Assembly (NCBI RefSeq): GCF_001469865.1 | Contig: NZ_LOPV01000045.1 | Span: forward strand, 1 to 34,510 | DNA length: 34,510 nt | Source: Haloferax profundi | GTDB taxonomy: Archaea > Halobacteriota > Halobacteria > Halobacteriales > Haloferacaceae | Direction: 5' to 3' | Shown here: positions 6,922 through 15,983 of the stretch, one piece after another | How the letters are laid out: each line of letters begins with the position of its first letter | How positions within the stretch are numbered: the first letter of the stretch is position 1 | Program-made: the position numbers and the translations under genes | Notes under the pieces: generated by a model | The model's input: only the letters and a program-made list of their open reading frames with translations | Database searches by the model: none | What the model was told of the DNA's origin: nothing

Positions 6922-7677
6922 ATGGAGCTGTTTCCCGTCCCAGACGTCCCCGAGATACGCGAGGGCGACGACCTCGCGGCGGTCATCTCGGAACGTGTCG
7001 ACCTTCGCCCGGACGACGTGGTCTGCGTCGCGTCCACCGTCGTCTCGAAGGCCGAAGGGCGGTTCGCCGACCTCGACGACTTCCCGGCCGGTCCGCGGGC
7101 CCGCGAACTCGCCGCGCGCCTCTCGGACGTGACTGGCGACGAGAAAGACCCGCGATTCGCGCAGGCGGTCCTCGAAGAGAGCGTGGACCTCGTGATGGAC
7201 GAACCGTTCCTCCTCACGGAGACGCGGTTCGGCCACGTCGGCGTCAACGCCGGTATCGACCGGTCGAACGTCCCCGACCACGACCTGCTGTTGCTCCCGA
7301 AGCGACCCAGTGAGTCCGCCGAGCGCATCCGTGCAGGGATCGACGCAGACCGCGTCGTCGTCACCGACACCTGCGGACGACCGTTCAGACACGGCCAACG
7401 CGGCGTCGCCATCGGGTGGGCGGGCATGGCCCCGTCACGCGATTGGCGTGGCGAGTCAGACCGCGACGGGCGCGAACTCGGCGTCACCGTCGAGAGCGTC
7501 GTGGACGAACTCGCCGCCGCCGCCAACCTCGTGCAGGGCGAAGGCGCAGACGGGACGCCCGTCGTCGTCGTCCGCGGCTTCGAGTGGGGCGACCACGGCG
7601 AGAGCGACGCCCACTTCCGCGACGTCGACGGCGACTTCGTTCGACAGGCGCTCCGCGGATGGACGTACGAACCCTGA
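6922..7677 (+). CDS. cofE: Coenzyme F420:L-glutamate ligase CofE
   Basis: This 251-aa enzyme adds L-glutamates to F420-0 using GTP, forming the gamma-linked tail of coenzyme F420. Sequence signs are the N-terminal V-x-S-T-V-V-S-K-x-EGR pattern (about 37-47), the LLTETRFGHVGVNAGID stretch and the D-T-C-GRP-x-R-x-GQ-x-GVAIG block (about 153-168), all typical of the family. Length matches archaeal CofE. The next gene, mer, encodes an F420-dependent enzyme 39 bp downstream, so cofactor tailoring and its use are genetically linked. Start ATG is supported by a TATA box 27 nt upstream. Confidence 0.93.
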   Translation: MELFPVPDVPEIREGDDLAAVISERVDLRPDDVVCVASTVVSKAEGRFADLDDFPAGPRARELAARLSDVTGDEKDPRFAQAVLEESVDLVMDEPFLLTETRFGHVGVNAGIDRSNVPDHDLLLLPKRPSESAERIRAGIDADRVVVTDTCGRPFRHGQRGVAIGWAGMAPSRDWRGESDRDGRELGVTVESVVDELAAAANLVQGEGADGTPVVVVRGFEWGDHGESDAHFRDVDGDFVRQALRGWTYEP

Positions 7678-7716
7678 CCTGACGTACACAGACTCACTTT
7701 CTCTCACACTACACCA

Positions 7717-8697
7717 ATGCTCGGACTCGAACTCACCCCGGAACATCCGGTCGATAGACTCGTCGAACTGGGCACGCAGGCCGAACGCGAGGGCTACGAC
7801 TCGCTGTTCGTCTCGTGTCACTACAACAACCGTGACCCCTTCGCGGTCCTCGCGCGACTCGCAGCAGAGACAGAGGACATCCGTCTCGGCCCCGGCGTCG
7901 CCAACCCCTACGAGATGCACCCGGTCACGCTCGCCAGCAAGGTTGCCACCGTCGCCGAATCGTCCGGTGGCCGCGGCCTCCTCGGCATCGGTCCCGGCGA
8001 CCCCTCGACGCTTCGCAACCTCGGCCTCGACGACCAGCGCGGCCTGCGCTCCGTCTTGGAGGCGTTCAAAGTCGCACAGGACCTCTGGGCCGGCAAGCGC
8101 GTCACGCACGACGGAACCTTCCAAGCGACCGACGCCGGCCTCAACTTCGACGTTCCCGGCGGGGTGCCTGTCTACGTCGGCGGCGAGGGACCGCACATGT
8201 GCCGGATGGCAGGCAAACACGCCGACGGCTTGCTGTTCAACGGGTCGCACCCCGACGACCTGGCGTGGGCCCGCGAGCAGGTCGATATCGGCCGCGAGGA
8301 CCGCCCCGACGAACGGGGAGACTTCACGCTCGCCGCCTACGCGAGCGTCTCTCTCTCAGAAGACGCCGACGCGGCACGTGAGGCGGCACGCCCGCCAGTC
8401 GCGTTCATCACTGCCGGCGCGGCCCCGCCGGTCCTCGACCGACACGGTATCGATGCGGAACTCGCCAGCGACATCGGCGAGAAGATATCGGCAGGCGACT
8501 TCTCCGAGGCGTTCGGCCTCGTCACGCCGGAGATGATAGACGCCTTCTCGATGGCCGGAACCCCGGACGACGTGACCGACCGGATGGCCGCGGTGCTCGA
8601 CCACGCAGATGGAGTCGTGGTCGGGTCACCAATCGGCCCCGACCTGGAAGAAGCGATTACTCTCGCCGCGCAGGCTCACCGCGAGAGCCAGGCGTGA
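7717..8697 (+). CDS. mer: F420-dependent methylene-tetrahydropterin/folate reductase Mer
   Basis: This 326-aa protein belongs to the luciferase-like, F420-dependent oxidoreductases and matches 5,10-methylenetetrahydromethanopterin reductase. Visible signs include the N-terminal strand and helix (LGLELTPEHPVDRLVELG), the IRLGPGVANPYEMHPV segment and G-x-GPGDPSTLRNLG. In haloarchaea, which use folate-type C1 carriers, the reaction is probably methylene- to methyl-tetrahydrofolate using F420H2; that is inference. It follows cofE closely. Its 3' end overlaps the convergent small membrane gene by 41 bp. Confidence 0.88.
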   Translation: MLGLELTPEHPVDRLVELGTQAEREGYDSLFVSCHYNNRDPFAVLARLAAETEDIRLGPGVANPYEMHPVTLASKVATVAESSGGRGLLGIGPGDPSTLRNLGLDDQRGLRSVLEAFKVAQDLWAGKRVTHDGTFQATDAGLNFDVPGGVPVYVGGEGPHMCRMAGKHADGLLFNGSHPDDLAWAREQVDIGREDRPDERGDFTLAAYASVSLSEDADAAREAARPPVAFITAGAAPPVLDRHGIDAELASDIGEKISAGDFSEAFGLVTPEMIDAFSMAGTPDDVTDRMAAVLDHADGVVVGSPIGPDLEEAITLAAQAHRESQA

Positions 8698-8893
8698 CGC
8701 CGATACCGAGTTCTGCGGCGAGTGCGCCGAGGACGACGTAGGCGAACGCGCCGACGGCCCCGAGGATGAACAGGTTGCCGACGAGGATGATGATGGGTGA
8801 AAGCGGGTCGCTCAGCGCCACGTCGGCGAAGTTCACGACCAGTTCGACGACGCTCTGTAAGAGCGCGATGACGAAGTCCGTGAGTGTAGGCAT
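8657..8893 (-). CDS. Small membrane protein, unknown function
   Basis: This 78-aa protein has an amphipathic N-terminal half (TDFVIALLQSVVELVVNF) and a strong TM segment (about 34-62; PIIILVGNLFILGAVGAFAYVVLGALAA), then a short charged tail. I do not recognise a family. The gene is convergent with mer and overlaps its last 41 bp, so the tail is encoded antisense to the Mer C-terminus. The ATG at 8893 is followed directly by the hydrophobic part. Hydrophobic composition supports real coding. Confidence 0.65.
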   Translation of the reverse strand: MPTLTDFVIALLQSVVELVVNFADVALSDPLSPIIILVGNLFILGAVGAFAYVVLGALAAELGIGVTPGSRGEPARRE

Positions 8894-8986
8894 ACGCGAA
8901 CTTCGGAATCCGGGGGTATTGATTGTGTGGGTTTCGCACGCCTCGGTGTCGGCACCGATAAGGGCCGGCCCTGCGGAGAGAGGACT

Positions 8987-9247
8987 ATGCCGAACCGCTC
9001 GCTCGACGACTTCGCCACGGGAGTCGAACGCGAAGACGTGGACGCGGAAACGGACTCGGAGTCGGAGCAGACGCCGGAGTCGGAACAGACGCCCACTGCC
9101 GACGACGACCCGTCAGCCGACGTGGATACGCTCGCAACCTATCGGTGGACGCCGACGGGGACGACCTGTCCGCAGTGCGGTGTGTCGGTCGAAAAGACGT
9201 GGCTCGACGACGGCGAGTACGTCTGCGCCGACTGCAAGAACTGGTGA
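8987..9247 (+). CDS. Small acidic zinc-ribbon protein, DUF7573-like
   Basis: This 86-aa protein has an acidic, Ser/Glu-rich N-terminal half (repeated ESEQTP) and a C-terminal zinc-ribbon made by CPQC and CADC, the last just before the C-terminus. It is similar to small haloarchaeal proteins of the DUF7573 type; the role is unknown. The ATG at 8987 is preferred to the in-frame 8927 start because the upstream part is not acidic and GGAGAGAGG precedes 8987. It is convergent with mutL, with 23 bp between their stops. Confidence 0.75.
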   Translation: MPNRSLDDFATGVEREDVDAETDSESEQTPESEQTPTADDDPSADVDTLATYRWTPTGTTCPQCGVSVEKTWLDDGEYVCADCKNW

Positions 9248-9270
9248 GAGACACGTGCCCCGATTGCCTT

Positions 9271-10926
9271 CTACGAGCGACGCCGCCCACTTCGCCGGCC
9301 GAACCCGCGGACGAACGTCGATTCGTCGATAGACAACACCGTCGGCCGGCCGTGCGGGCACGTGTACGGTGTCTCGCACGACCCGAGTCGTTCGACCAGT
9401 CGACTTGCGTCCTCGTCTGAGAGGTCGTCGCCCGCCTTTATCGACGGGTGACACGCGAGGTCTTTGAGCAACGTGTCTCGCGGGTCGGGCGTGTCACCGG
9501 CGGCGACATCTGCAACCACGTCGGCGAGCGCACTGGGGGCGAATGGCCGTCCAAGCGGGGCAGGGACGGCTTCGACCCGGTACGTGTCGCCACCGAACTC
9601 GGCGACTCGGAACCCGAGTGCGTCCACAAGGTCGCGGTTCGCCTCCAAGAGTGCCGCGTCGGTTGACGTGAGTGAGACGCTCTCCGGCGGGTCGATCGGG
9701 ACGGACTCGATTCCCGCGGATTCGACAGCGTCGCGGAGTCGTTCGTAGTTCACTCGCTCGTGAGCGGCGTGTTGGTCGAGTACGAGCAACTCGTCGCCCG
9801 CCTCACAGAGCAGGTACAACCCACGGAACCGACCGATGACGCGGACGTCGTCGAACACCGACGACGCCGTCACGGGTTCGAGCGACGTGTCGAGGTCCAT
9901 CGCCAACTCGCCGCTTCGCCGGAGGTCCGCCGTCGAAAGCGCGTCGCGGACGCTCGACTCGACTACCTCGGTGACGGCGTCAGTGTCTCTGAACTCGATT
10001 TCTGCTTTCGCCGGGTGGACGTTGTGGTCCACCCACGCGGGCGGCACCGAGACGCGGACGACGGCCACGGGTTCTCTGCCGTCGGGCAAGAGCGACCCGT
10101 AGCCATCGACCACCGCGCGTCTGATTTTCGAGTCGGCGACTGTGCGCCCATTCACCGAGACGTGGACGTGGTCACGCCGGGAGCGAGTCACGTCGGGATG
10201 ACAGAGGATGCCGTCTACGTCGACGGTTCCTGTCTCGTCGGCGAGTGCGACGGTCTGCGTCGCCTCGAACGTCGATGCGTGACTCGCGGCGTCGCGTCCG
10301 TAGACTGCGAGCATCGCGTCGCTGAACCGCCCCGTGCCGGGCGTCGTGAGTGTCTCGTGGTCGTCGTGGCGGAGGACGAACCGCACGTCGGGTCGGGTGA
10401 GTGCGTACCGCGACACGACCGACGAGATGCGTGCGAACTCGGCTTTCGGTGAGGCGAGCGACTTCTTTCGTGCGGGCCGGTCGGCGAAGAGGCCGGTAAC
10501 GTCGACAGTCGTCCCGCGACCCCTGCCCGCTGGGTGGATGGACTTCTCGCCGTCGTCGACGACGACGCGCGTTCCACGTGTCGTCCCGGCGTTCGTGGTC
10601 ACTTCGAGTCGAGCGACGGTGGCGATACTCGGCAGGGCCTCGCCGCGGAACCCGAGTGTCTCGACGGTTTCGATGTCGTCTGCGTCCCAGAGTTTGCTCG
10701 TGGTGTGGTGTTCGACGGCGAGGGCGGCGTTCTCCTCGGACATCCCGTGGCCGTCGTCGACGACGCGGATTCGTTCGGTTCCGTCGCCGTCGACCCCGAT
10801 TTCGATGGTCTCTGCGTCCGCGTCGAGCGCGTTCTCCACGAGTTCGACGACGACGCTGGCCGGGCGCGTGACGACTTCGCCGGCGGCGATTTTCGAGCGC
10901 GTCTCCGGGTCGAGGCGGTGAATCAT
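9271..10926 (-). CDS. mutL: DNA mismatch repair protein MutL
   Basis: This 551-aa protein has an N-terminal GHKL ATPase domain (1-330) with [11 protein letters not shown] (29-39), DDGHGM (57-62) and [10 protein letters not shown] (92-101), and a C-terminal dimerisation/endonuclease domain. The nuclease motif [12 protein letters not shown] is at 384-395, and [10 protein letters not shown] and CPHGRP (523-528) complete the metal site. It is therefore a nicking-type MutL rather than the E. coli type. The start ATG overlaps the mutS stop (ATGA at 10926-10923), so translation is probably coupled. The inter-domain linker is short. The tail is Arg-rich. Confidence 0.96.
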   Translation of the reverse strand: MIHRLDPETRSKIAAGEVVTRPASVVVELVENALDADAETIEIGVDGDGTERIRVVDDGHGMSEENAALAVEHHTTSKLWDADDIETVETLGFRGEALPSIATVARLEVTTNAGTTRGTRVVVDDGEKSIHPAGRGRGTTVDVTGLFADRPARKKSLASPKAEFARISSVVSRYALTRPDVRFVLRHDDHETLTTPGTGRFSDAMLAVYGRDAASHASTFEATQTVALADETGTVDVDGILCHPDVTRSRRDHVHVSVNGRTVADSKIRRAVVDGYGSLLPDGREPVAVVRVSVPPAWVDHNVHPAKAEIEFRDTDAVTEVVESSVRDALSTADLRRSGELAMDLDTSLEPVTASSVFDDVRVIGRFRGLYLLCEAGDELLVLDQHAAHERVNYERLRDAVESAGIESVPIDPPESVSLTSTDAALLEANRDLVDALGFRVAEFGGDTYRVEAVPAPLGRPFAPSALADVVADVAAGDTPDPRDTLLKDLACHPSIKAGDDLSDEDASRLVERLGSCETPYTCPHGRPTVLSIDESTFVRGFGRRSGRRRS

Positions 10927-13751
10927 TCGAGTCTCCGCTTGAGGTCCGACAGGAGGTTTAGCGCCTCCAGTGGCGTCGTATCCACGAGGTCCGCCTCGCG
11001 GAGTTCGTCGGCAACGTCGCGGGCGACGGCGTCGGCAGTCGGGTCGGTTTCGTGGTGGTCGTCACCGTCTGCTGTTCGGTGGCCGTTCTCCAGTCCGTCG
11101 ACGTAGGCAGCGAGCGTTCCGTCTTGTGGAGATTCAGGTCCGTCTCGTGGCGGTTGGGTGTCGTCGTCGGTGTGTCGGGTGTTGCCGTCGGCGGGTCGGG
11201 TATCGTCGGCGGGTCGGGTGTGGGCCGAGCGTTGTCCCGGTTTGGTATTTGAACCTTCGTCTCCGTCGGTCTCGGTTCCAGTCGCTTCTGCGCCCGCGTC
11301 GCCCGCTTCTACGAGGTTCCGAGCGCGTTCGACCACCGTCGCCGGAACCCCCGCGAGGTGTGCGACTTCGACGCCGTAGGAAGACGACGACGGCCCTTCG
11401 GCGACGCTGTGGAGGAACGTGACTTCGCCGTCGGTCTGCGTGGCGGAGAAGTGCAGGTTGAAGACGCCCTCGCATTCGTCCGCCGTGTCGGTCAGGTCGT
11501 GATAGTGGGTGGCGAAGAGGGTCATCGCGCCGACTTCGTCGTGGACGAACTCGGTCGCCGCACGGGCGATAGCGAGGCCATCGGCCGTCGAGGTACCGCG
11601 GCCAACTTCGTCTAAGAGGACCAGTGAGTCGTCGGTGGCGTTGTGGAGAATCTCGGTCAACTCGCTCATCTCCCGCATGAACGTCGATTGGCCGCCGGCG
11701 ATGTCGTCCGAGGCACCGACACGGGTGAACACTCTGTCGACCACCGGCAACCGGGCGGCGTTCGCAGGGACGAAACTCCCCATCTGTGCGAGGATGCAGA
11801 CGAGGGCAACCTGTCGCATGTACGTCGACTTCCCCGACATGTTCGGGCCGGTGATGAGTGCCACACCGCCCTGCGGGAGCGACGTGGGATTCGGGACGAA
11901 CTCGTCTTGGGTGCGTTCGACCACGGGGTGTCTGCCGGCGTCGATTTCGATACCTGCACTGGTGCCGTCGTTCGACCCCTCGTCTTCCGTCTCTCCGTCG
12001 TGGAAGTCGGGCCGAGCGTAGTCGTTGGCGACGGCGACGTCTGCGAGTGTGCGAAGCACGTCGAGGTCGGCGAGGGCGTCGGCGACGGCCTGAATGCGTG
12101 CTGATTCGGTGGCAACGTCCGCACGAACCTCGCAGAAGAGGTCGTATTCGAGACTGTCGGCGCGCTCTGCGGCGCGGAGAATCTCCTCTTCGCGCTCTTT
12201 CAGTTCGGGCGTGTAGAAGCGCTCGGAGTTCTTCAGCGTCTGGCGGCGGACGTAGTCGTCGGGCACCCGGTCGAGGTTCGGGTTCGTCACCTCGATGTAG
12301 TAGCCGTGGACCTGATTGTAGCCGACTTCGAGCGAGTCGATGCCAGTCCGTTCCTGCTCGTGTGCTTCGAGGTTCGAGACCCACGCTCGGCCGTCCTCCG
12401 CGGTGCCGCGCAAGTCGTCCAGTTCGGCGTCGTATCCTTCGGCGATGACCCCACCTTCCGTAATCTCTTGTGGCGGGTCGGCGACGATGGCCCGGTCGAT
12501 GTGGTCGCGGACGCCTTCGAGTTCGTCGAGCGAGTCGCGGAGGTCAGAGAGGAGGCCCGAATCGACGCCATCGAGCGTCTCGCGAATCTCGGGGACGCGG
12601 TCGAGCGTCGTCTTCAGCGAGCGCAGGTCACGGGCGCTGGCACGTTCACGTGAGATGCGAGCTACGAGTCGTTCGAGGTCGTAGACCGACGAGAGGTGGT
12701 CGCGGAGGTCCGCCCGCGAGAGGGCGTCGTCGGCGAGAGCACCCACCGCGTCGAGTCGTGCCTCGATAGCGCCTCGTTCGACGAGTGGCCGTCTCAACCA
12801 CGCTTCGAGGCGGCGACGGCCCAGTGCGCACGCCGTCTCGTCGAGGACCGAAAACAGCGTGCTCCCGGCGCGGGCGCCCCGCGAGTCGAAGAGTTCGAGG
12901 CTCCGTATCGCCGTCGCGTCGAGTTGGAGGAACTCGCGCGGGTCGAACCGAGTGACGCGGGTGACGTACTCCAGTTTCGAGTCCCCCTGTGCGTACTCCG
13001 CGTACGCGAGTAGCGCTCCGACTGCACGACGTTCGACCGTCGATTCGACGACGGCTTCCGGCCGCGGGGCATACCTTGACAGCGTCTCACGGGCCGTCTC
13101 TGGGTCGAATGCGCCCTCCTCGAACGGTGTCTCCATCGGGTCGAACGAGAGGGTCGGGAGGTCACAGTTCGGGCCGACGACGAGTTCTGCGGGCGCGAGT
13201 CGCTCCAGTTCTTCGAGTGCGAGCGCTCGGTCTGCCCCCGTCACGAGGCACTCACCGGTGGATACGTCGACGACGGCGAGTCCGTAGTCGTCGCCCTCGC
13301 GAGCGACGGCACCGAGGTAAGTCGCCCGTCCCGCTTCGAGGAGTTCTTCGTCGACGACGGTGCCGGGGGTGATGAGTTGCGTGACGGCACGGTCGACCAG
13401 TCCCGAGGCCTCTGAGGCGTCTTCGACTTGGTCGGCGAGGGCGACCCGATACCCGGCGTCGAGCAGGCGTTCGAGGTAGCCTGCGGCGTTGTCGATTGGG
13501 ATGCCGGCCATCGGCCACGTGCCTGTCGAGTCTTCGCGCTTCGTGAGCGTCACCTCGCAGGTTCGCGCCACTGCTTCGGCAGCGCCGCAGAAGGCTTCGT
13601 AGAAGTCGCCGACCTGGAACAACACGAGGGCGTCGTCGTGTGCCTCACAGAGGTCGGCGTACTGCGAGAGCATCGGCGTCAGGTCGTCTCGTACCGCCAG
13701 CATCTCCGACGGTGCGCCGTAGACCGCCTCGTGCTGGGCGTCCGCGTTCAT
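10923..13751 (-). CDS. mutS: DNA mismatch repair protein MutS
   Basis: This 942-aa protein is a MutS1-type mismatch sensor. The mismatch-binding FYE motif is at F50-Y51-E52, and the ATPase carries Walker A GPNMSGKS (635-642) and Walker B with [13 protein letters not shown] low-complexity acidic linker (about 822-903) with TRPAD-type repeats separates the ATPase from a short C-terminal helix ([22 protein letters not shown]). The frame is open to 13856, but ATG 13751 has a TATA-like element (GTTTTTGTC) 27 nt upstream and gives the standard N-terminus. It is co-transcribed with mutL. Reports on Halobacterium found these genes dispensable for normal mutation rate, so their role in haloarchaea is open. 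Confidence 0.96.
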   Translation of the reverse strand: MNADAQHEAVYGAPSEMLAVRDDLTPMLSQYADLCEAHDDALVLFQVGDFYEAFCGAAEAVARTCEVTLTKREDSTGTWPMAGIPIDNAAGYLERLLDAGYRVALADQVEDASEASGLVDRAVTQLITPGTVVDEELLEAGRATYLGAVAREGDDYGLAVVDVSTGECLVTGADRALALEELERLAPAELVVGPNCDLPTLSFDPMETPFEEGAFDPETARETLSRYAPRPEAVVESTVERRAVGALLAYAEYAQGDSKLEYVTRVTRFDPREFLQLDATAIRSLELFDSRGARAGSTLFSVLDETACALGRRRLEAWLRRPLVERGAIEARLDAVGALADDALSRADLRDHLSSVYDLERLVARISRERASARDLRSLKTTLDRVPEIRETLDGVDSGLLSDLRDSLDELEGVRDHIDRAIVADPPQEITEGGVIAEGYDAELDDLRGTAEDGRAWVSNLEAHEQERTGIDSLEVGYNQVHGYYIEVTNPNLDRVPDDYVRRQTLKNSERFYTPELKEREEEILRAAERADSLEYDLFCEVRADVATESARIQAVADALADLDVLRTLADVAVANDYARPDFHDGETEDEGSNDGTSAGIEIDAGRHPVVERTQDEFVPNPTSLPQGGVALITGPNMSGKSTYMRQVALVCILAQMGSFVPANAARLPVVDRVFTRVGASDDIAGGQSTFMREMSELTEILHNATDDSLVLLDEVGRGTSTADGLAIARAATEFVHDEVGAMTLFATHYHDLTDTADECEGVFNLHFSATQTDGEVTFLHSVAEGPSSSSYGVEVAHLAGVPATVVERARNLVEAGDAGAEATGTETDGDEGSNTKPGQRSAHTRPADDTRPADGNTRHTDDDTQPPRDGPESPQDGTLAAYVDGLENGHRTADGDDHHETDPTADAVARDVADELREADLVDTTPLEALNLLSDLKRRLE
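11187..11219. repeat. Tandem repeat within the MutS linker
   Basis: GTCGGCGGGTCGGGT occurs at 11187-11201 and 11205-11219, with a diverged copy at 11166-11180. On the coding strand these give TRPADD / TRPADGN / TRHTDDD. Repeat spacing (18 and 21 bp) preserves the frame. Confidence 0.7.
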
Positions 13752-13773
13752 ACCCGGTAGGGGGCGGCCGAGC

Positions 13774-13782
13774 GACAAAAAC
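13774..13782 (-). promoter_or_regulatory. TATA-like box of mutS
   Basis: The minus strand reads GTTTTTGTC, centred 27 nt before the ATG at 13751. It fits a leaderless mutS-mutL transcript and supports the chosen start. Confidence 0.5.
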
Positions 13783-13869
13783 GCCCGGGAACGTCTGCGC
13801 TGATTCGCCCCGACGAGGGACCCGTCCGCCGCTACTCGTGTGGATGTGGTGTGCACACACCCAGCAACG

Positions 13870-13892
13870 TTAGGTAGGCTGAGCCTATATTA
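13870..13892 (+). promoter_or_regulatory. Inverted repeat overlapping the moxR TATA box
   Basis: TAGGC (13875-13879), TGA, GCCTA (13883-13887) form a perfect inverted repeat, preceded directly by TTAGG and running into CTATATTA (13885-13892), a good TATA box. The moxR ATG is at 13951, giving a leader of about 37 nt. The TAGGC/GCCTA form recalls sites of DtxR-type metal regulators; a repressor here would block TBP binding. The identity of the regulator is inference. Confidence 0.45.
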
Positions 13893-13950
13893 CAGGACAG
13901 AGACTCGTTCGGCCACCACACGGTGGTCGACGAGACATTCCGGGATATCA

Positions 13951-14907
13951 ATGACTGATGTACATGCAGACGCCGACGTCGACCGCGCGCACTCGGTCGA
14001 AGCGGTATCGGACCTCGCCACACGAATCTCCGAAAACGTCGAACAGGTCATCGTGGGCCACCACGACGCGATAGAAGATATCATCGTGACCCTGTTCGCC
14101 CGCGGCCACCTCCTCTTAGAAGACGTTCCGGGTGTCGGAAAGACCATGCTCGCACGGGCGATTGCGACTTCCATCGAGGGGTCGTTCGAACGGATTCAGT
14201 TCACGCCCGACCTCCTCCCGTCCGACGTGACCGGGGTGAACGTGTTCAACCAACAAACCTCCGAGTTCGAGTTCCGCAAGGGGCCGGTGTTCGGAAACGT
14301 CGTCCTCGGCGACGAAATCAATCGCGCTCCCCCGAAGACACAGGCGGCACTCCTCGAAGTCATGGAAGAACTGCAAGTGACTATCGACGGGGTCACGCGA
14401 CGAGTTCCCGACCCCTTCACGGTCATCGCGACGCAGAACGACGTCGAACCGGACCGAACCTACGACCTCCCGTTGGCGGAACTCGACCGCTTCATGAAGA
14501 AGATTCACCTCGGCTACCCGAACGAAGCCGAGGAGACGGAACTCCTCGGACGTGTCTCTGGTCACCATCCAATCGAGTCACTCGGACCGGTCGCCACGTC
14601 CGCGGACGTTCGTGCTGCCCGCGAGACAATCCTCGGAGTGACGGTGAGTGAACCAGTCCGACGGTACGTCTCGCGACTCGCTGCCGACACCCGCGAACGG
14701 GCCCACCTCGGGGTGAGTCCGCGTGGATCCATCGCGCTCATCCGGGCCGCACAGGCCCGCGCCGCCCTCGACGCCCGCGACTACGTCGTCCCCGACGACG
14801 TGCAACGCGAGGTTCGCAGCGTCTGGGCACACCGTATCCGAACGACGACTGGCGAAGACGGCATCGACGTAGTCGAACGAGCACTCGAGTACGTCCCGGT
14901 CGAATGA
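13951..14907 (+). CDS. MoxR-type AAA ATPase
   Basis: This 318-aa AAA+ ATPase is of the MoxR class. Walker A is EDVPGVGKTMLARA (about 51-64), Walker B is VVLGDEINRAPPKTQ, and sensor 1 is VIATQND. MoxR proteins are chaperone-like ATPases that act with DUF58 or VWA proteins, often on periplasmic or membrane complexes. The frame opens at 13840 but ATG 13951 begins the acidic N-terminus typical of the family. Its stop overlaps the start of the DUF58 gene (ATGA at 14904-14907), so the three genes moxR-DUF58-transglutaminase form one operon. Divergent from mutS. Confidence 0.92.
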   Translation: MTDVHADADVDRAHSVEAVSDLATRISENVEQVIVGHHDAIEDIIVTLFARGHLLLEDVPGVGKTMLARAIATSIEGSFERIQFTPDLLPSDVTGVNVFNQQTSEFEFRKGPVFGNVVLGDEINRAPPKTQAALLEVMEELQVTIDGVTRRVPDPFTVIATQNDVEPDRTYDLPLAELDRFMKKIHLGYPNEAEETELLGRVSGHHPIESLGPVATSADVRAARETILGVTVSEPVRRYVSRLAADTRERAHLGVSPRGSIALIRAAQARAALDARDYVVPDDVQREVRSVWAHRIRTTTGEDGIDVVERALEYVPVE

Positions 14908-15983
14908 AACTCACGGCACGAGGGTGGGTCGCCGTCGCTGCCGTCCTCCTCGGCGTCGCCAACGCCGTCGCGTTCGGCCCACGGGCACTCAACGCCGTCG
15001 TCGTCCCCGTGGCGGTTGCCCTCGTCGTCGGTGCAGTCCAACTGTGGCGCGTCGACGCCCCACGGGTCACCCGTGACGCGCCGGACGACGGGTTCCCCGG
15101 AACGACCGAACCTGTCCGTCTCACAATCGACGGCGAACGAACCTTCCCCGCGACGACGACGGACGCGCTCTCGGACGGACTGGACGGTGATGCGACAGTC
15201 GACTCCGTCGTCGGCGACGGTCACATCTCGTACGACGTGACCTATCGTGCCCGCGGACCGGCGACGCTTGGTCCAGCGACAATCGTCGCACACGACTTGC
15301 TCGGCCTCTTTTCACGGACGTTCACTGCCGGTGGGACCTCCGAGGTGCTCGTCTTCCCGCGAATCGACTCACTCACCACGACGGCACGCCGCGACCTGTC
15401 TGCGCTCACGGACCACCAGAAGGCGATGCATCGTGGCGAGTTCGACCGTCTGCGCGAGTACGCGTCGGGTGACCCCCTCCGCGACATCCACTGGAAGTCG
15501 AGCGCGAAGTCGGGTGACCTCGTGGTGAAGACGTACCTCGACCGGGCCAATCCAGACGCTGTGAGTATCTCCGTCGGCGGCGTCGATGGACGCGAGGACG
15601 ACGTTGCAGAGGCCGCAGCGACCCTCTCGTGTGCGCTCCTCGACGCCGGCGTCCCGGTCAACTTCTCGTCACCAGTCGGTGTCACCGAGGCGGTCCCCGG
15701 CGAGCGTCGCCGGGTACTCGCCCACCTCTCGCGCCTCGAATCCGGGTCGGTCCCCGACTCGTCGGCGGAAGTCGTGGTCCGCGGCGACGCCGGAAAGACG
15801 TACGTCTCTTTCGCCGGACGCGAGACGACCTACGACCGACTCCGTGCGGACTCGGACGCGGGTGCAGACGTTCGACCGGATGGGTGGCGCACCCGAGACA
15901 GCCACGAGACCGAGAGACAGTCGACGGCCGCCGACGTCGTCGGAAGACAGCGAACCGACGGCCAGCGTGGGGTGAGTCGATGA
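14904..15983 (+). CDS. DUF58-domain membrane protein
   Basis: This 359-aa protein has two N-terminal hydrophobic segments (about 7-24 and 28-48), then a beta-rich part, and the DUF58 signature YASGDPLRDIHWKSSAKSG with KTYLDR after it. DUF58 proteins have a VWA-like fold and usually partner MoxR ATPases. The start and stop both overlap neighbours by ATGA (14904 and 15980), indicating translational coupling. The C-terminal 50 residues are polar and low complexity. Confidence 0.9.
   Translation: MKLTARGWVAVAAVLLGVANAVAFGPRALNAVVVPVAVALVVGAVQLWRVDAPRVTRDAPDDGFPGTTEPVRLTIDGERTFPATTTDALSDGLDGDATVDSVVGDGHISYDVTYRARGPATLGPATIVAHDLLGLFSRTFTAGGTSEVLVFPRIDSLTTTARRDLSALTDHQKAMHRGEFDRLREYASGDPLRDIHWKSSAKSGDLVVKTYLDRANPDAVSISVGGVDGREDDVAEAAATLSCALLDAGVPVNFSSPVGVTEAVPGERRRVLAHLSRLESGSVPDSSAEVVVRGDAGKTYVSFAGRETTYDRLRADSDAGADVRPDGWRTRDSHETERQSTAADVVGRQRTDGQRGVSR

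Noticed and set aside
15629-15979. Longer transglutaminase start inside the DUF58 gene.
   Set aside because: The upstream residues are Arg/Pro-rich shadow sequence; the ATGA overlap at 15980 gives the expected N-terminus.
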